Shown here: in pieces, positions 1-8,386 of the stretch
How positions within the stretch are numbered: position 1 is the stretch's first letter
Layout: each line of letters opens with the position of its first letter
Source: Mesorhizobium comanense
GTDB lineage: Bacteria; Pseudomonadota; Alphaproteobacteria; Rhizobiales; Rhizobiaceae
Direction of reading: 5' to 3'
Assembly: GCF_005503535.1 (NCBI RefSeq)
Contig: NZ_SCNN01000008.1
Coordinates: 62,001-126,000 of the forward strand
DNA length: 64,000 nucleotides
Notes under the pieces: generated by a model
What the model was told of the DNA's origin: nothing
The model's database searches: none
The model's input: the letters and a program-made list of their open reading frames with translations, nothing else
Program-made: the position numbers and the translations under genes

Positions 1-125
1 AAGAACAAAAGGATGAGTTCTGGGAGGCCTATAAATTGGAAAGGGCAAGGAAGGAGAAGGCCGCCAAGGGGGAAGCGAGGGCAAAGACCGCAGAAACCGA
101 CGAGCGGGATAGGACGAGGGAATGA
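1..125 (+). CDS. C-terminal end of a charged hypothetical protein (5' end outside window)
   Basis: The frame starting at base 3 is open from the window edge to a TGA at 123-125. It encodes about 40 residues very rich in Lys, Glu, Arg and Ala (ending ...DERDRTRE), which looks like a charged helical tail. The TGA overlaps the ATG of the next gene (ATGA at 122-125), so the two are probably co-transcribed and translationally coupled. The start and any domain lie outside the window, so no function can be given. Confidence 0.6.
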   Translation, partial: EQKDEFWEAYKLERARKEKAAKGEARAKTAETDERDRTRE

Positions 126-1306
126 GCGATCCGGACGTAGCGCAAGAGGCGCAGGCCGCGGAAAAACTGGCTGGCAGCCTGGAACTCGCCGGCGAACATG
201 CTCTTGCCGCTGTCCAGTACGGCAAGGCGGCCGACAAATGGGAACAGGAAGCAGGCGACGCCGAGGACGCCGCGAAGAAGGCGGCCGGCGTCGCACAGTG
301 CCGCCTGCGCTGCAAGGCTGGGCATGATTACATGCTGGCCGGGGATGACCGTGAGATGGAAGCCGCGGCCTGGGGCGCAAAGCCCGACACGTCCCGGCGG
401 GCCATTGCCCACGACCAGGCCCAGCAGGACTACGAGAAGGCGGCAGCCCTGCTGAAATCCTGCGCCGCCTGCATGCTGGGCTCCGATCCGGCCCACGCGG
501 CCGCCGCGGAGGCGGAGGCCGGAGCCTGTTTCACTCATATCCGGTTCCACTGGGAGAAACAGGAAACCGCGCATGCAGCGCGAATGAAACGTCTCGAAGA
601 TGAAGGCAAGAAGAACACCGAAGAATACAGGACCTTCGAGCGATCGCGCGACGCCGCAAAGGAGAAGGCCGAGGCCGCCCGGAAAGAAGCCGAGGAGGCC
701 GGCAAACGCGAGGAGGAAGATTTGAAGAAAGTCGCCAGCGCTGCGGAAGGAATACCCGGTTCGGGCAGGGATGAACTGGCAAGGCTGGAAGCCACGCTCG
801 CCGGATTGCAGGAGGAAGTCGGACGACTCGCGTTTTTCGCGCCAGCCGCCTTCCCGATCGTCGCCGACATCGTCAAGGGATCGCTCGGATGGACGGGGCG
901 ATCGGACAAGATCGTCAAGAAGCGGACGGACAAATGCACCGTGACTGTCGCGGTTGATGTCAAATACGAGTTGGAGAGTTCCAGAACCGAGACCAACCAG
1001 GAAGGCAAGGTCGTCAAAACATGCTCGACCTACAAGGTAACGACGAAGGTGACCGTCACCGAAACATGCGATCCGGGCGGATCTACCCAAATCGGCAAGA
1101 CGGAGCACGTATCCCACCACGAGTTCTGCGACTCGTCCGCGGACGACCCGGCAACGGGTGAAAGCGTGGGCTTCGACGGCAAGGAGACGGACACGCTCGC
1201 CTACCCCCACGGCACGAAAGTCACGGTTGACAAGGACGGAGAGAAGATCAAGGTCTCGGTCACATTTCCCGATGGGACCGCCACCTCGTTGACCGTTCCG
1301 AAATAG
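122..1306 (+). CDS. Hypothetical protein with helical N-half, coiled coil and beta-rich C-half
   Basis: This 394-residue protein is of unrecognised family. Residues about 1-140 are Ala-rich and helical and read like TPR/SNAP-type repeats (patterns such as AAVQYGKAADKW and QQDYEKAAALLKSC). Residues about 145-200 form a highly charged coiled coil (KEKAEAARKEAEEAGKREEE). Residues about 235-250 are moderately hydrophobic, and residues 260-394 alternate polar and hydrophobic residues with several Cys, suggesting a small beta domain. No signal peptide is visible. The ATG overlaps the stop of the preceding frame and is preceded by a GAGGG ribosome site. The convergent asmA-like gene begins only 21 bp beyond its stop. 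Function unknown. Confidence 0.75.
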   Translation: MSDPDVAQEAQAAEKLAGSLELAGEHALAAVQYGKAADKWEQEAGDAEDAAKKAAGVAQCRLRCKAGHDYMLAGDDREMEAAAWGAKPDTSRRAIAHDQAQQDYEKAAALLKSCAACMLGSDPAHAAAAEAEAGACFTHIRFHWEKQETAHAARMKRLEDEGKKNTEEYRTFERSRDAAKEKAEAARKEAEEAGKREEEDLKKVASAAEGIPGSGRDELARLEATLAGLQEEVGRLAFFAPAAFPIVADIVKGSLGWTGRSDKIVKKRTDKCTVTVAVDVKYELESSRTETNQEGKVVKTCSTYKVTTKVTVTETCDPGGSTQIGKTEHVSHHEFCDSSADDPATGESVGFDGKETDTLAYPHGTKVTVDKDGEKIKVSVTFPDGTATSLTVPK

Positions 1307-1327
1307 TGGGAGAATCGAAGCCCGCCG

Positions 1328-4300
1328 CTATTGCAGCGACTTCAACAGATTGTCGATCGTGAACGGGTTGGACTTCGGCTTGGCCGGCGCAGGATTGTCG
1401 CTGGCTTCCGGGAGCGGTGCCCGTTCGATCTTCGGCGCCTGCTGCGCTGCCTTGCGTTCGGCCTCGAGTCTTGCCTTTTCCTGCGTGGCGATCCGCATCG
1501 CCTCTTCGGCTTTCTGCCGCTCCTGTTCGGCTTGCGCCTTGGCTGCCTCGTCCGCTGCCTGCTGTTCGGCCGCGGCTTTGGCATCCGCGTCGGCTTTTGC
1601 CTTGGCTTCCGCGTCGGCCTTCGCTTTCGCCTCGGCGTCGGCTTTTGCCTTCGCATCCGCCTCGGCCTGCGCCTGTGCGTCGGCCTCGGCCTTCGCCTTG
1701 GCGTCGGCTTCAGCCTTCAGCCGCGCCGCCTCCTGCTGCTGGCGCAGGTCCTCGGCGGCCTTGTCGCGTGCATCCTGAAGCGCTGCATAATAGCGCACCT
1801 CGCGCCGCAACCGCTGTTTCTCAAGCAGCGCGGCCTGCATCGCCTCGACGCGCTGCTGCTCCTTCTCCAGCGCCCGCTGGGTCAGGAACTGCGCCAAGGG
1901 TTCGCTGTCGAACTGTCGCTTGACGGCGCCGAACGGACCCTCGGCGGTGAAATTCATGACCGGCTCGGAGCCGACCAGCGCCTCGTCGCCGGGCCGGTAG
2001 GTGATGGCGCCCTTGGCCGAAACAGTGCCGGTGTTGAGATCGGCCGTGACATCGGCGGACAGCGTCGCCGCCGGATTCTCGAGGCTGATCGGCGGAGCCC
2101 TCAACGTGCCGCCCGCGACCGTGAAGGCAACGTCGGCATCCCTCGCGGCAAAACGGCCGTCGGCGGCGATCCCGGGCGCGAAGTCCGCTGTCTTGGCCGC
2201 ATCGATGTCACGCCCGATCGCGTCCGCCTTGGCGAGGAAGGCGCTGAACGCGTCGGGATTGACGCCGGCGACCTGCAAGCCTTTCAGCGCCGCCGTACCC
2301 GAGCCTGACAGCGCCGCGATCATCGCGTCGACCGATTTGCCGCTGGTCGAGAGCGTTGTCGAGAAATCGCCGCTGCCGCTGATGCCGGCATCGGGCAGCA
2401 CAGTTGCCAGATCCGCCCCGTCCAGTTTCATCTGGCCCGTGAAAAGGCCGGTGCCGTCATTGTTCTTCAGTTCGAACAGTCCTGTCAGCGCACCGCCCAG
2501 CAGTTTTGCCTTGAGGTCCGAGATACGAATGCCTTCCTTGTCGAGCTTGAGCGAAAAGGCGGCGTCATAAGCCGTGGCAAAGGGCCCGGCGGCCAGCGCC
2601 GCCGTCGTCAGGTCGAGATCGGCGGTGAACGGCAGGCTGGATTTCTGGCTGAACGGGGCAGCCGGCCAGACCCCGCTTCTGCCGGTCGCGTTCTTGTCGG
2701 CCGTGTTCTTGTCGGCCATGTTCTTGTCGGCCATGTTCTTGTCGGAAAGAAAAGCGGAATCCCCGAACAGCGCGACGGCCATCGGATCGAGGTCGAGTTC
2801 GTCGAGCACAAGCGCGCCGGCCAGATGCGGCACGCCCTCCTTCGCGTCGACATTGACGTCGCCGGAAACCGCCGCCTCGTTGATCGCGCCGCTGACATTG
2901 TCGAGTACCAGCAGGCCATTGCCATAGTCGCCCTGAGCCGAAAGCGACGTCGACATCCCCGCTCCCATGCCCGGCAGGCCGATGCCCGTGGTCATCAGCC
3001 AGGGCTCGATGTCGGCGGCATCGAGATTGATCTTGCCCTTGGCGGTGGGCCCTTGCGGCGTGTCCGCGACGGTTCCGTCGAATGAAGCCTTGAAGTCGCC
3101 GCCGGTGAGGTCGAATGTCGTCGCCAATCCGCCGCCCAACGTGCCCTTGGCCTGGATGTCGGTCGTGGCCTCGCCCAGCATGCCGAGCGGCAATGCCGGC
3201 AGGCCGTAAAGCGCCAAAAGCGCGGTGGCGTCGGGGTTCCTGGCATTGAAGGTCAGCGTCACCGGAGCTTCGGCCAGTTTGTCAGGCGCCCCCTTCCCCG
3301 ACAGCGAGGCGGAAAAGGCCGAACCGCCGGCCTTGCCCTGGCCGCTGACCGCAAGGCCCGTCGTGCCATCGCCATTGTCGGCGGCACTTGCCACGAGATC
3401 GACGCGCGCGTCCTGGAAAAGCTCCGGATAGGCCTGAGCGCGGCTTGCCAACCCCTTCAGCACGGCATTGTCAGGATAGTGCTGCGCGGCGACGTCGATA
3501 AGCGGCTTCAGGTCGACAGAGACAACCGAGGCGTCGAGCTTGCCGGTCGGGCTCGCCGGAAAATCCTTGATCCGGCCGGTGGCGCTGATCGAGGCGCCGG
3601 CCAGCCCACCCACGGACAGCCGATCGATCTCGAGCAACCCGTCTCGCAACCTGAGCGCGGTATCGACCGTGTCGGCGGTCAGGCCACCGGCGCTGACCGG
3701 GCCGGCCTTGATCTGGAAATCGAGATCGCTGTTGGCAAAACGGTTGGCGCCCTTGTCGCTGACGAAGATCGAGGCGAAGGCCGCCAGCCCGTCGACATCG
3801 AGTTCCCGGCCCTCGAGCCGCATCAGCACCGATGGCTTTGCGTCGTCAGGCTGGCTGGAATCGATGCGGCCGGAGAACTTCGCCTTGCCGAGAATCAATT
3901 CGAGATCGCTGAAGGATTGATGGTTTTCCGAAAGATCGACCTTGGCCTTGAAGCCGGCGGCGGGCAGACGGCGGATCGCCTCGTCGACATCCTTCGACAG
4001 CCACGCCGCAAAACCCGAAGGCTGCGCCACAGCCAGCAGCAACGAGCCGGTGAAGCCGAAATGGCTCTGCACGTTGAGCGCAAGCATGCCGTCGGCTTCC
4101 AGCGTAGTGCGGCCGGGCAAGGTCGCGGCAAGCGACTTGATCGACCAGCCGCTCTCAACGGGCTCGGCGGAAAGATGGACATCCCGCACTGTCGTGTCAC
4201 CGGCCACCACCGCCGGCAGCTTGACCTCGACGGTGCCGGGAATGGTCGGCTTCGGCAGGTCGAGCAGCGCCTGCTCCAGCCCGGCTATGCGCTGATCCAG

Positions 4301-5320
4301 TGTCAGCCCGGCGCCGGCCTGAGCGCCTACCGCCTCGTCGAACTGCACCTGCGCGCCATTGGCCTCGATGGCGAAGCTCGGCTTCTGGCCGAGATCGACC
4401 GAAGCCTTGCCGTCGGCGGTGTAGGGATTGTCCAGCGGCCCCGTCTCGAAGCGGAATTCGTCGATCCCGAGCTTCTGGTGGTCGAGCGAGAATTTGCCGT
4501 TCAGCCGGAAGCCCGGATCGGGCTTGCCGGTGCTGACCTTCACCGTCTCGCCATCGCTGCCGCGCAACTGGGCGCTGTTCTTGTCGGCGCCGGAAATCTT
4601 GAACTGGCCGGAATAGCCGGCCGCGCCATTGACGATGCCGGCATTGCCGTCTGTCTCGATGACCAGCGGATAGGCGTCGGGATCGGCCTTGAGGCGAAGC
4701 CGCATCTGGCCCGAGGGCTCCGCCTTGCCGGTCGAAGCGGCGATCGTCATGCGCAACCCATCCAGCCGCATTGTGCCGTCCATGCGCCAGGGGCCGGCCA
4801 GCGATTTGGCCGAAATGGTGGTGTTGATCTCGGAAAAGATATGGCTGCGTCCGCCCGCCTCATGGCGCAGGTCGATCTGTCCTTCGGTCACCGTCAGCTT
4901 CTCGATCGAGATCTGGCCGGGATCGAAAGGCGAAGAGGGCCGCATGGCCCAGTCGACGGTTCCGTCGGGCGCAATATCGATGGTCGCTTTCGGCCGCACC
5001 AGTCGCATGTCGAAGATCAGCACCTCGCCGCGCAGGAACGGCGCCAGTTCCGCATCCATCGAGAACGTCTCGACGGTCATTGCCGGCTGGCCATTGGGCC
5101 CGCCGGCGACGGCAACGTTGGAGAAGGTCACCGAGGGGAACGGCAACAGCCTTGCCGTGGCATCGCCCTGCACGGTCACCTTGCGGCCCAGTATGGCGCT
5201 TGCCTCGCGCTCGAACTCGGCGCGATAGCCCGTCCAGTCGATAAAGTACGGCACCACCAGCGCCGCACACAGCACCAGCACGAACAGGCCACCGAAGATC
5301 ACGAACAGGCGTGCGAGCAT
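1328..5320 (-). CDS. AsmA family protein with TolA-like coiled-coil tail
   Basis: The product is 1330 residues. An N-terminal membrane anchor (about residues 5-27, VIFGGLFVLVLCAALVVPYF) is followed by the typical AsmA start (IDWTGYRAEFEREASAILGR) and long beta-strand repeats. AsmA-like proteins are bridge-like lipid-transport proteins of the envelope or affect outer-membrane assembly; the exact role here is inferred only from family. Residues about 860-885 contain an in-frame five-residue tandem repeat (NMADK type). The last 190 residues are an Ala/Lys/Glu/Asp-rich helix (KAEADAKAKAEADAQ pattern) like the TolA central domain, ending in a short conserved motif (NPFTIDNLLKSLQ). The protein is longer than E. 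coli AsmA (about 617 residues). It is convergent with the gene upstream in the window and divergent from the Dyp peroxidase. Confidence 0.9.
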   Translation of the reverse strand: MLARLFVIFGGLFVLVLCAALVVPYFIDWTGYRAEFEREASAILGRKVTVQGDATARLLPFPSVTFSNVAVAGGPNGQPAMTVETFSMDAELAPFLRGEVLIFDMRLVRPKATIDIAPDGTVDWAMRPSSPFDPGQISIEKLTVTEGQIDLRHEAGGRSHIFSEINTTISAKSLAGPWRMDGTMRLDGLRMTIAASTGKAEPSGQMRLRLKADPDAYPLVIETDGNAGIVNGAAGYSGQFKISGADKNSAQLRGSDGETVKVSTGKPDPGFRLNGKFSLDHQKLGIDEFRFETGPLDNPYTADGKASVDLGQKPSFAIEANGAQVQFDEAVGAQAGAGLTLDQRIAGLEQALLDLPKPTIPGTVEVKLPAVVAGDTTVRDVHLSAEPVESGWSIKSLAATLPGRTTLEADGMLALNVQSHFGFTGSLLLAVAQPSGFAAWLSKDVDEAIRRLPAAGFKAKVDLSENHQSFSDLELILGKAKFSGRIDSSQPDDAKPSVLMRLEGRELDVDGLAAFASIFVSDKGANRFANSDLDFQIKAGPVSAGGLTADTVDTALRLRDGLLEIDRLSVGGLAGASISATGRIKDFPASPTGKLDASVVSVDLKPLIDVAAQHYPDNAVLKGLASRAQAYPELFQDARVDLVASAADNGDGTTGLAVSGQGKAGGSAFSASLSGKGAPDKLAEAPVTLTFNARNPDATALLALYGLPALPLGMLGEATTDIQAKGTLGGGLATTFDLTGGDFKASFDGTVADTPQGPTAKGKINLDAADIEPWLMTTGIGLPGMGAGMSTSLSAQGDYGNGLLVLDNVSGAINEAAVSGDVNVDAKEGVPHLAGALVLDELDLDPMAVALFGDSAFLSDKNMADKNMADKNTADKNATGRSGVWPAAPFSQKSSLPFTADLDLTTAALAAGPFATAYDAAFSLKLDKEGIRISDLKAKLLGGALTGLFELKNNDGTGLFTGQMKLDGADLATVLPDAGISGSGDFSTTLSTSGKSVDAMIAALSGSGTAALKGLQVAGVNPDAFSAFLAKADAIGRDIDAAKTADFAPGIAADGRFAARDADVAFTVAGGTLRAPPISLENPAATLSADVTADLNTGTVSAKGAITYRPGDEALVGSEPVMNFTAEGPFGAVKRQFDSEPLAQFLTQRALEKEQQRVEAMQAALLEKQRLRREVRYYAALQDARDKAAEDLRQQQEAARLKAEADAKAKAEADAQAQAEADAKAKADAEAKAKADAEAKAKADADAKAAAEQQAADEAAKAQAEQERQKAEEAMRIATQEKARLEAERKAAQQAPKIERAPLPEASDNPAPAKPKSNPFTIDNLLKSLQ
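2691..2745. repeat. 15-bp in-frame tandem repeat inside the asmA-like gene
   Basis: The 10-mer TTCTTGTCGG recurs four times at exact 15-bp spacing (2691, 2706, 2721, 2736), separated by CCGTG or CCATG. On the coding strand this gives repeated (N/T)(M/A)ADK blocks. Because the unit is a multiple of three, copy-number change would keep the frame. Confidence 0.9.
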
Positions 5321-5453
5321 CAGCTCCGGTCAGGTTGATTGAAATTCTGCCGCACTCTACCCGCATCCGCGTGTCGATAAAGAGGCAATTCATCCGCTGT
5401 TGCGTCATCCCGGACTATCTGAAACAAATCCTGGAAAAAGCGGAGATTTTCGG

Positions 5454-6434
5454 ATGTCGGGCAAGAACTGGGACCGGGTGCCGATCGATGCGCAGAGCGT
5501 CGATGCCCCGCTTTCGCAATCAGCGATTTTTCTTGTCGTCACCGTCGCCGCCGACAGGTCGGCCCTGGCCAAGGTCTGTTCCGTGCTCGGCGAGCTTGAC
5601 GACCTCGTCAAGAATGTCGGCTTCCGCGATCTTGGCGGCCGCCTGTCGTGCATAGCAGGCATGGGGCGCGGTCTCTGGGATCGCCTCGATGCCGGCAAAA
5701 GGCCGGCGGAACTGAAACCGTTCGCGCCGATCAAGGGCGCGGTACATTCGGCGCCTTCGACCCCGGGCGACCTTCTGTTCCACATCCGTGCGGAGCGGCC
5801 CGACATGTGCTTCGAGTTCGAGCGCATCCTGCTCGACAGGCTCGGCGCCGGCGTGACCGTCGTCGATGAAGTGACCGGGTTTCGCTATTTCGATGCCCGG
5901 GACCTGCTCGGCTTCGTCGACGGCACCGCCAATCCGACCGGGCTCGACCTGCCCGCCTCGGCTCTGGTCGGCGACGAGGATGCCGACTTTGCCGGCGGCA
6001 GCTATGTCGTCGTCCAGAAATACCTGCACGACATGCAGGCCTGGGCGCGAATCCCTACGCACGAGCAGGAGGCGATCATCGGCCGCACAAAGATCGACAA
6101 CATCGAGATCGACGATGACGACGCGCCGCGCAAATCGCACAAGTCGCTGGCCACCATCGAGGACGCGGACGGCAACGAGCATGACATTTTGCGCGACAAC
6201 ATGCCGTTCGGCAGGCCGGGACAGAACGAATTCGGCACCTATTTCATCGGCTACTCCAGATATCTCTGGGTCATCGAGAAGATGCTGCAGCGCATGTATG
6301 TCGGCGATCCGCCCGGTGCCTACGACCGGTTGCTCGATGTCTCCACTCCGCAGACCGGCACGACATTCTTCGCGCCGACCCGCCCGATGCTGCAAACGCT
6401 TGTCCAGGGCGCGCCAGAGTCAACCACACCGTAG
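5454..6434 (+). CDS. Dyp-type peroxidase
   Basis: This is a 326-residue haem peroxidase of the dye-decolourising family (class B/YfeX-like by size). The family hallmark GFVDGTANP lies at residues 153-161, with the catalytic Asp at 156. A candidate proximal haem His is H229 (PRKSHKSL) and the distal Arg is R247 in LRDNMPFG. No signal peptide is visible, so a cytoplasmic location is likely. The frame is open from 5400, but ATG 5454 is preferred because a GGAG stands upstream and the protein then starts like family members. DyPs are frequent encapsulin cargo, yet the C-terminus (QGAPESTTP) lacks an obvious loading peptide and no encapsulin gene is nearby. Confidence 0.93.
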   Translation: MSGKNWDRVPIDAQSVDAPLSQSAIFLVVTVAADRSALAKVCSVLGELDDLVKNVGFRDLGGRLSCIAGMGRGLWDRLDAGKRPAELKPFAPIKGAVHSAPSTPGDLLFHIRAERPDMCFEFERILLDRLGAGVTVVDEVTGFRYFDARDLLGFVDGTANPTGLDLPASALVGDEDADFAGGSYVVVQKYLHDMQAWARIPTHEQEAIIGRTKIDNIEIDDDDAPRKSHKSLATIEDADGNEHDILRDNMPFGRPGQNEFGTYFIGYSRYLWVIEKMLQRMYVGDPPGAYDRLLDVSTPQTGTTFFAPTRPMLQTLVQGAPESTTP

Positions 6435-6498
6435 GACGTCACCGTGGCGAGACGACCGCAGCCTCTGAAGGCGCGCGGCCATCGCGCCATCCGGGATT

Positions 6499-7020
6499 TC
6501 AACGCGCGTCGCGCTTTGCCTGCGCCACTTTGCCGGCCTTGCGCTGGCGGCCGAGTTCGGCCGGCCGCACCAGCTTCGGCGCCCGCTCGTTGGCGATGGC
6601 CCGCATGCCCTTGTGCGCCGTGCGCGAATTGAGCGCGGGGCCATCCGCCGGCGCGTTTTGCTTCAAGGCCAGCGCCTTGTGTGCGTTCCCGACCAGAGAA
6701 ATGCGAGCGGCAAGTTGCCGGCGCCGTTCGGCCTCGCCATTCAACCGCCGCATGGCCATGGCCAGCACCGCCAGCTTCACCTGCGAGCCGCCATCGGCCT
6801 TCGAGGCGCTCGCTCCCTTGGGCGCGCCCTTGCCGCGCATCTCACGCCGGCGCCGGTGCGCCTCGCCCTGCGCCTTGTCGCGCCGCTCCCGCAACAGCTT
6901 GACCAGGCCGGAAAGGTCGGCGTCGGAAAGCTCCTGTACCGCCGGATGGTGCGATTTCTCGACCAGTTCCTTCTCATCGGCGCTGAGCGCGCGTGCTTCC
7001 TCCTTGCGGGAAATTGCCAT
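6499..7020 (-). CDS. Hypothetical Lys/Arg-rich protein
   Basis: This is a 173-residue basic, mostly helical protein with no recognised domain. The N-terminus (MAISRKEEARALSADEKELV) and a central segment (LSGLVKLLRERRDKAQGEAHRRRREMRGK) resemble small conserved proteins of rhizobia often annotated only as hypothetical. The middle (VKLAVLAMAMRRLNGEAERR) is amphipathic helical. A GGAGG-like site (reverse of tcctcc at 7026-7031) precedes the ATG. It converges with the Dyp peroxidase. The composition suggests nucleic-acid or ribosome association, but that is only a guess. Confidence 0.7.
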   Translation of the reverse strand: MAISRKEEARALSADEKELVEKSHHPAVQELSDADLSGLVKLLRERRDKAQGEAHRRRREMRGKGAPKGASASKADGGSQVKLAVLAMAMRRLNGEAERRRQLAARISLVGNAHKALALKQNAPADGPALNSRTAHKGMRAIANERAPKLVRPAELGRQRKAGKVAQAKRDAR

Positions 7021-7143
7021 GATAGTCCTCCTGCGCTGGCGTGCCTGTCTGTTCAGGACGCCAGAGCCTCGGTCCGAATGGTGGCGCGGTCAAGACGAAG
7101 CTTTTTTCGCCGGCTTGCAACGCAGCAGCCGAATGCCGCTCGT

Positions 7144-7773
7144 TCAGTGCCCCGACAGGCTATGCAGATACGCGCAAGCCAGGCCGATGAGTTCGGCCCG
7201 CAGCACCGGCGACTGGAGCTCGCCATGGCGCGCCGCCGCATGAATGACGCCCTCGACCGCGCCCGACAGCACACGCCCGGCAATGCCATCGCGTTCGGGA
7301 TCGGCCCTGCCGGCCGCCGCTGCAATCACGGCCTGATAGCGGCGCAGATATTCGGCCTCGAACACGTCCTGGGCCGAGCGGGCGGCAAGCGGCACCTCAT
7401 CGAGCAGCACCCGATGCAAACGCTGGTCCACGCTGTGGGCGGCGACGACGCCGTCGATCAGCGCCGCGGCCCTCTGCTCCAACGTGATGCTTGCGTCGCT
7501 CTCATCAGGCACGACAATCGCCGCCAGCACGGCGTCGAGGTGGCGGTTGCGGATTTCTTCCGCCAGCGACAGCTTGTTGGGAAAATACTGATAGATCGAA
7601 CCGATGCTGACACCGGCGGTCGACGCCGTCTCATTGGTGGTGAAATGGGCCCAGCCGCGCCGGGCCAGAACGCGAGCCGCCGCCTCGACGATGGTATCCA
7701 CCGTGGCGCGGGAACGCTGTTGCCGGGGCAGTTTGCGCACACTTTCGGGCTGTGGGGGAACGCGAGTAGCCAT
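7144..7773 (-). CDS. TetR family transcriptional regulator
   Basis: This 209-residue protein has a canonical TetR N-terminal HTH: RSRATVDTIVEAAARVLARR, then ATNETASTAGVS-like helices ending in IGSIYQYFPNKLSLAEEI at about residues 55-75. The remainder is the helical ligand-binding domain, not specific enough to name a ligand. It is divergent from the DinB-family gene across 70 bp that contain a clear inverted repeat (AATGTGA-N8-TCACATT), so it probably represses itself and the DinB gene. Confidence 0.92.
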   Translation of the reverse strand: MATRVPPQPESVRKLPRQQRSRATVDTIVEAAARVLARRGWAHFTTNETASTAGVSIGSIYQYFPNKLSLAEEIRNRHLDAVLAAIVVPDESDASITLEQRAAALIDGVVAAHSVDQRLHRVLLDEVPLAARSAQDVFEAEYLRRYQAVIAAAAGRADPERDGIAGRVLSGAVEGVIHAAARHGELQSPVLRAELIGLACAYLHSLSGH

Positions 7774-7792
7774 ATCGGGGGCTTCCCATCAA

Positions 7793-7814
7793 AATGTGAA
7801 TAGAAGCTCACATT
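7793..7814. promoter_or_regulatory. Probable TetR-family operator
   Basis: AATGTGA (7793-7799) and TCACATT (7808-7814) form a perfect inverted repeat with an 8-bp spacer between the divergent TetR and DinB genes. Position and symmetry fit a TetR dimer site controlling both promoters. This is inference; no binding data. Confidence 0.6.
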
Positions 7815-7843
7815 CTATCCCGCGGCACAACAAGAGGTTCACG

Positions 7844-8353
7844 ATGAGCAGCAAGACCCTCCTGTTTTCCCTGTTCAGCTACAAGGCCTGGGCCGACGAG
7901 GAACTCCTCACCCTGCTGGGCGGCATTGAACAGCAACTGAGCAAGCAGGATCTCGGAGAAATCCTCGAAACCATCAATCACGCGCATGTCGTCGACAGGA
8001 TTTTCGCGGCCAACGCCCGCAAGCAGAAGCACGATTACCGCGATACCGGCACGGAGCAGACGCCGACGCTCCCGCAACTGTCCAAAGCCATCAGGGAAAC
8101 GGACCGGTGGTATCTCGCCTACGTCGAACAGCTCGCGCCCGAAGAGTTGGTCGAAACGATCCGCTTTGCCTTCACCGACGGCTCGCCTGGAAAGATGTCA
8201 CGCGAGGAGATGCTGGCGCATGTCATCACCCATGCCGGCTATCATCGTGGCGAGGTCGGACGCATCCTCACGCGGCTGTCAAAGCCGACGTCGCCCGACA
8301 CGTTCACGGGCTATCTTCATCGTGCGGAGCCGGCGCGTCGGACCGCTGCCTGA
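7844..8353 (+). CDS. DinB family protein
   Basis: The product is 169 residues and matches the DinB/YfiT-like four-helix metal-binding fold. It begins LLFSLFSYKAWADEELLTLL, has a first His in INHAHVVDRIF, and a C-terminal HVITHAGYHRGEVGRIL with the paired His residues typical of DinB metal sites. The family includes thiol transferases and damage-inducible proteins; the substrate cannot be deduced. The frame is open further upstream, but the ATG at 7844 follows AGAGG and matches family starts. It is divergently transcribed from a TetR regulator and probably controlled by it. Confidence 0.88.
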   Translation: MSSKTLLFSLFSYKAWADEELLTLLGGIEQQLSKQDLGEILETINHAHVVDRIFAANARKQKHDYRDTGTEQTPTLPQLSKAIRETDRWYLAYVEQLAPEELVETIRFAFTDGSPGKMSREEMLAHVITHAGYHRGEVGRILTRLSKPTSPDTFTGYLHRAEPARRTAA

Positions 8354-8386
8354 AGCACTTCCGCTGGGGAAGCGGCAACCAGCCAG

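Noticed and set aside
3479..5338. Long plus-strand frame (619 codons) opposite the asmA-like gene
   Set aside because: It mirrors the codon periodicity of the real gene in GC-rich DNA, has no domain and no ribosome site; the opposite strand has clear AsmA features.
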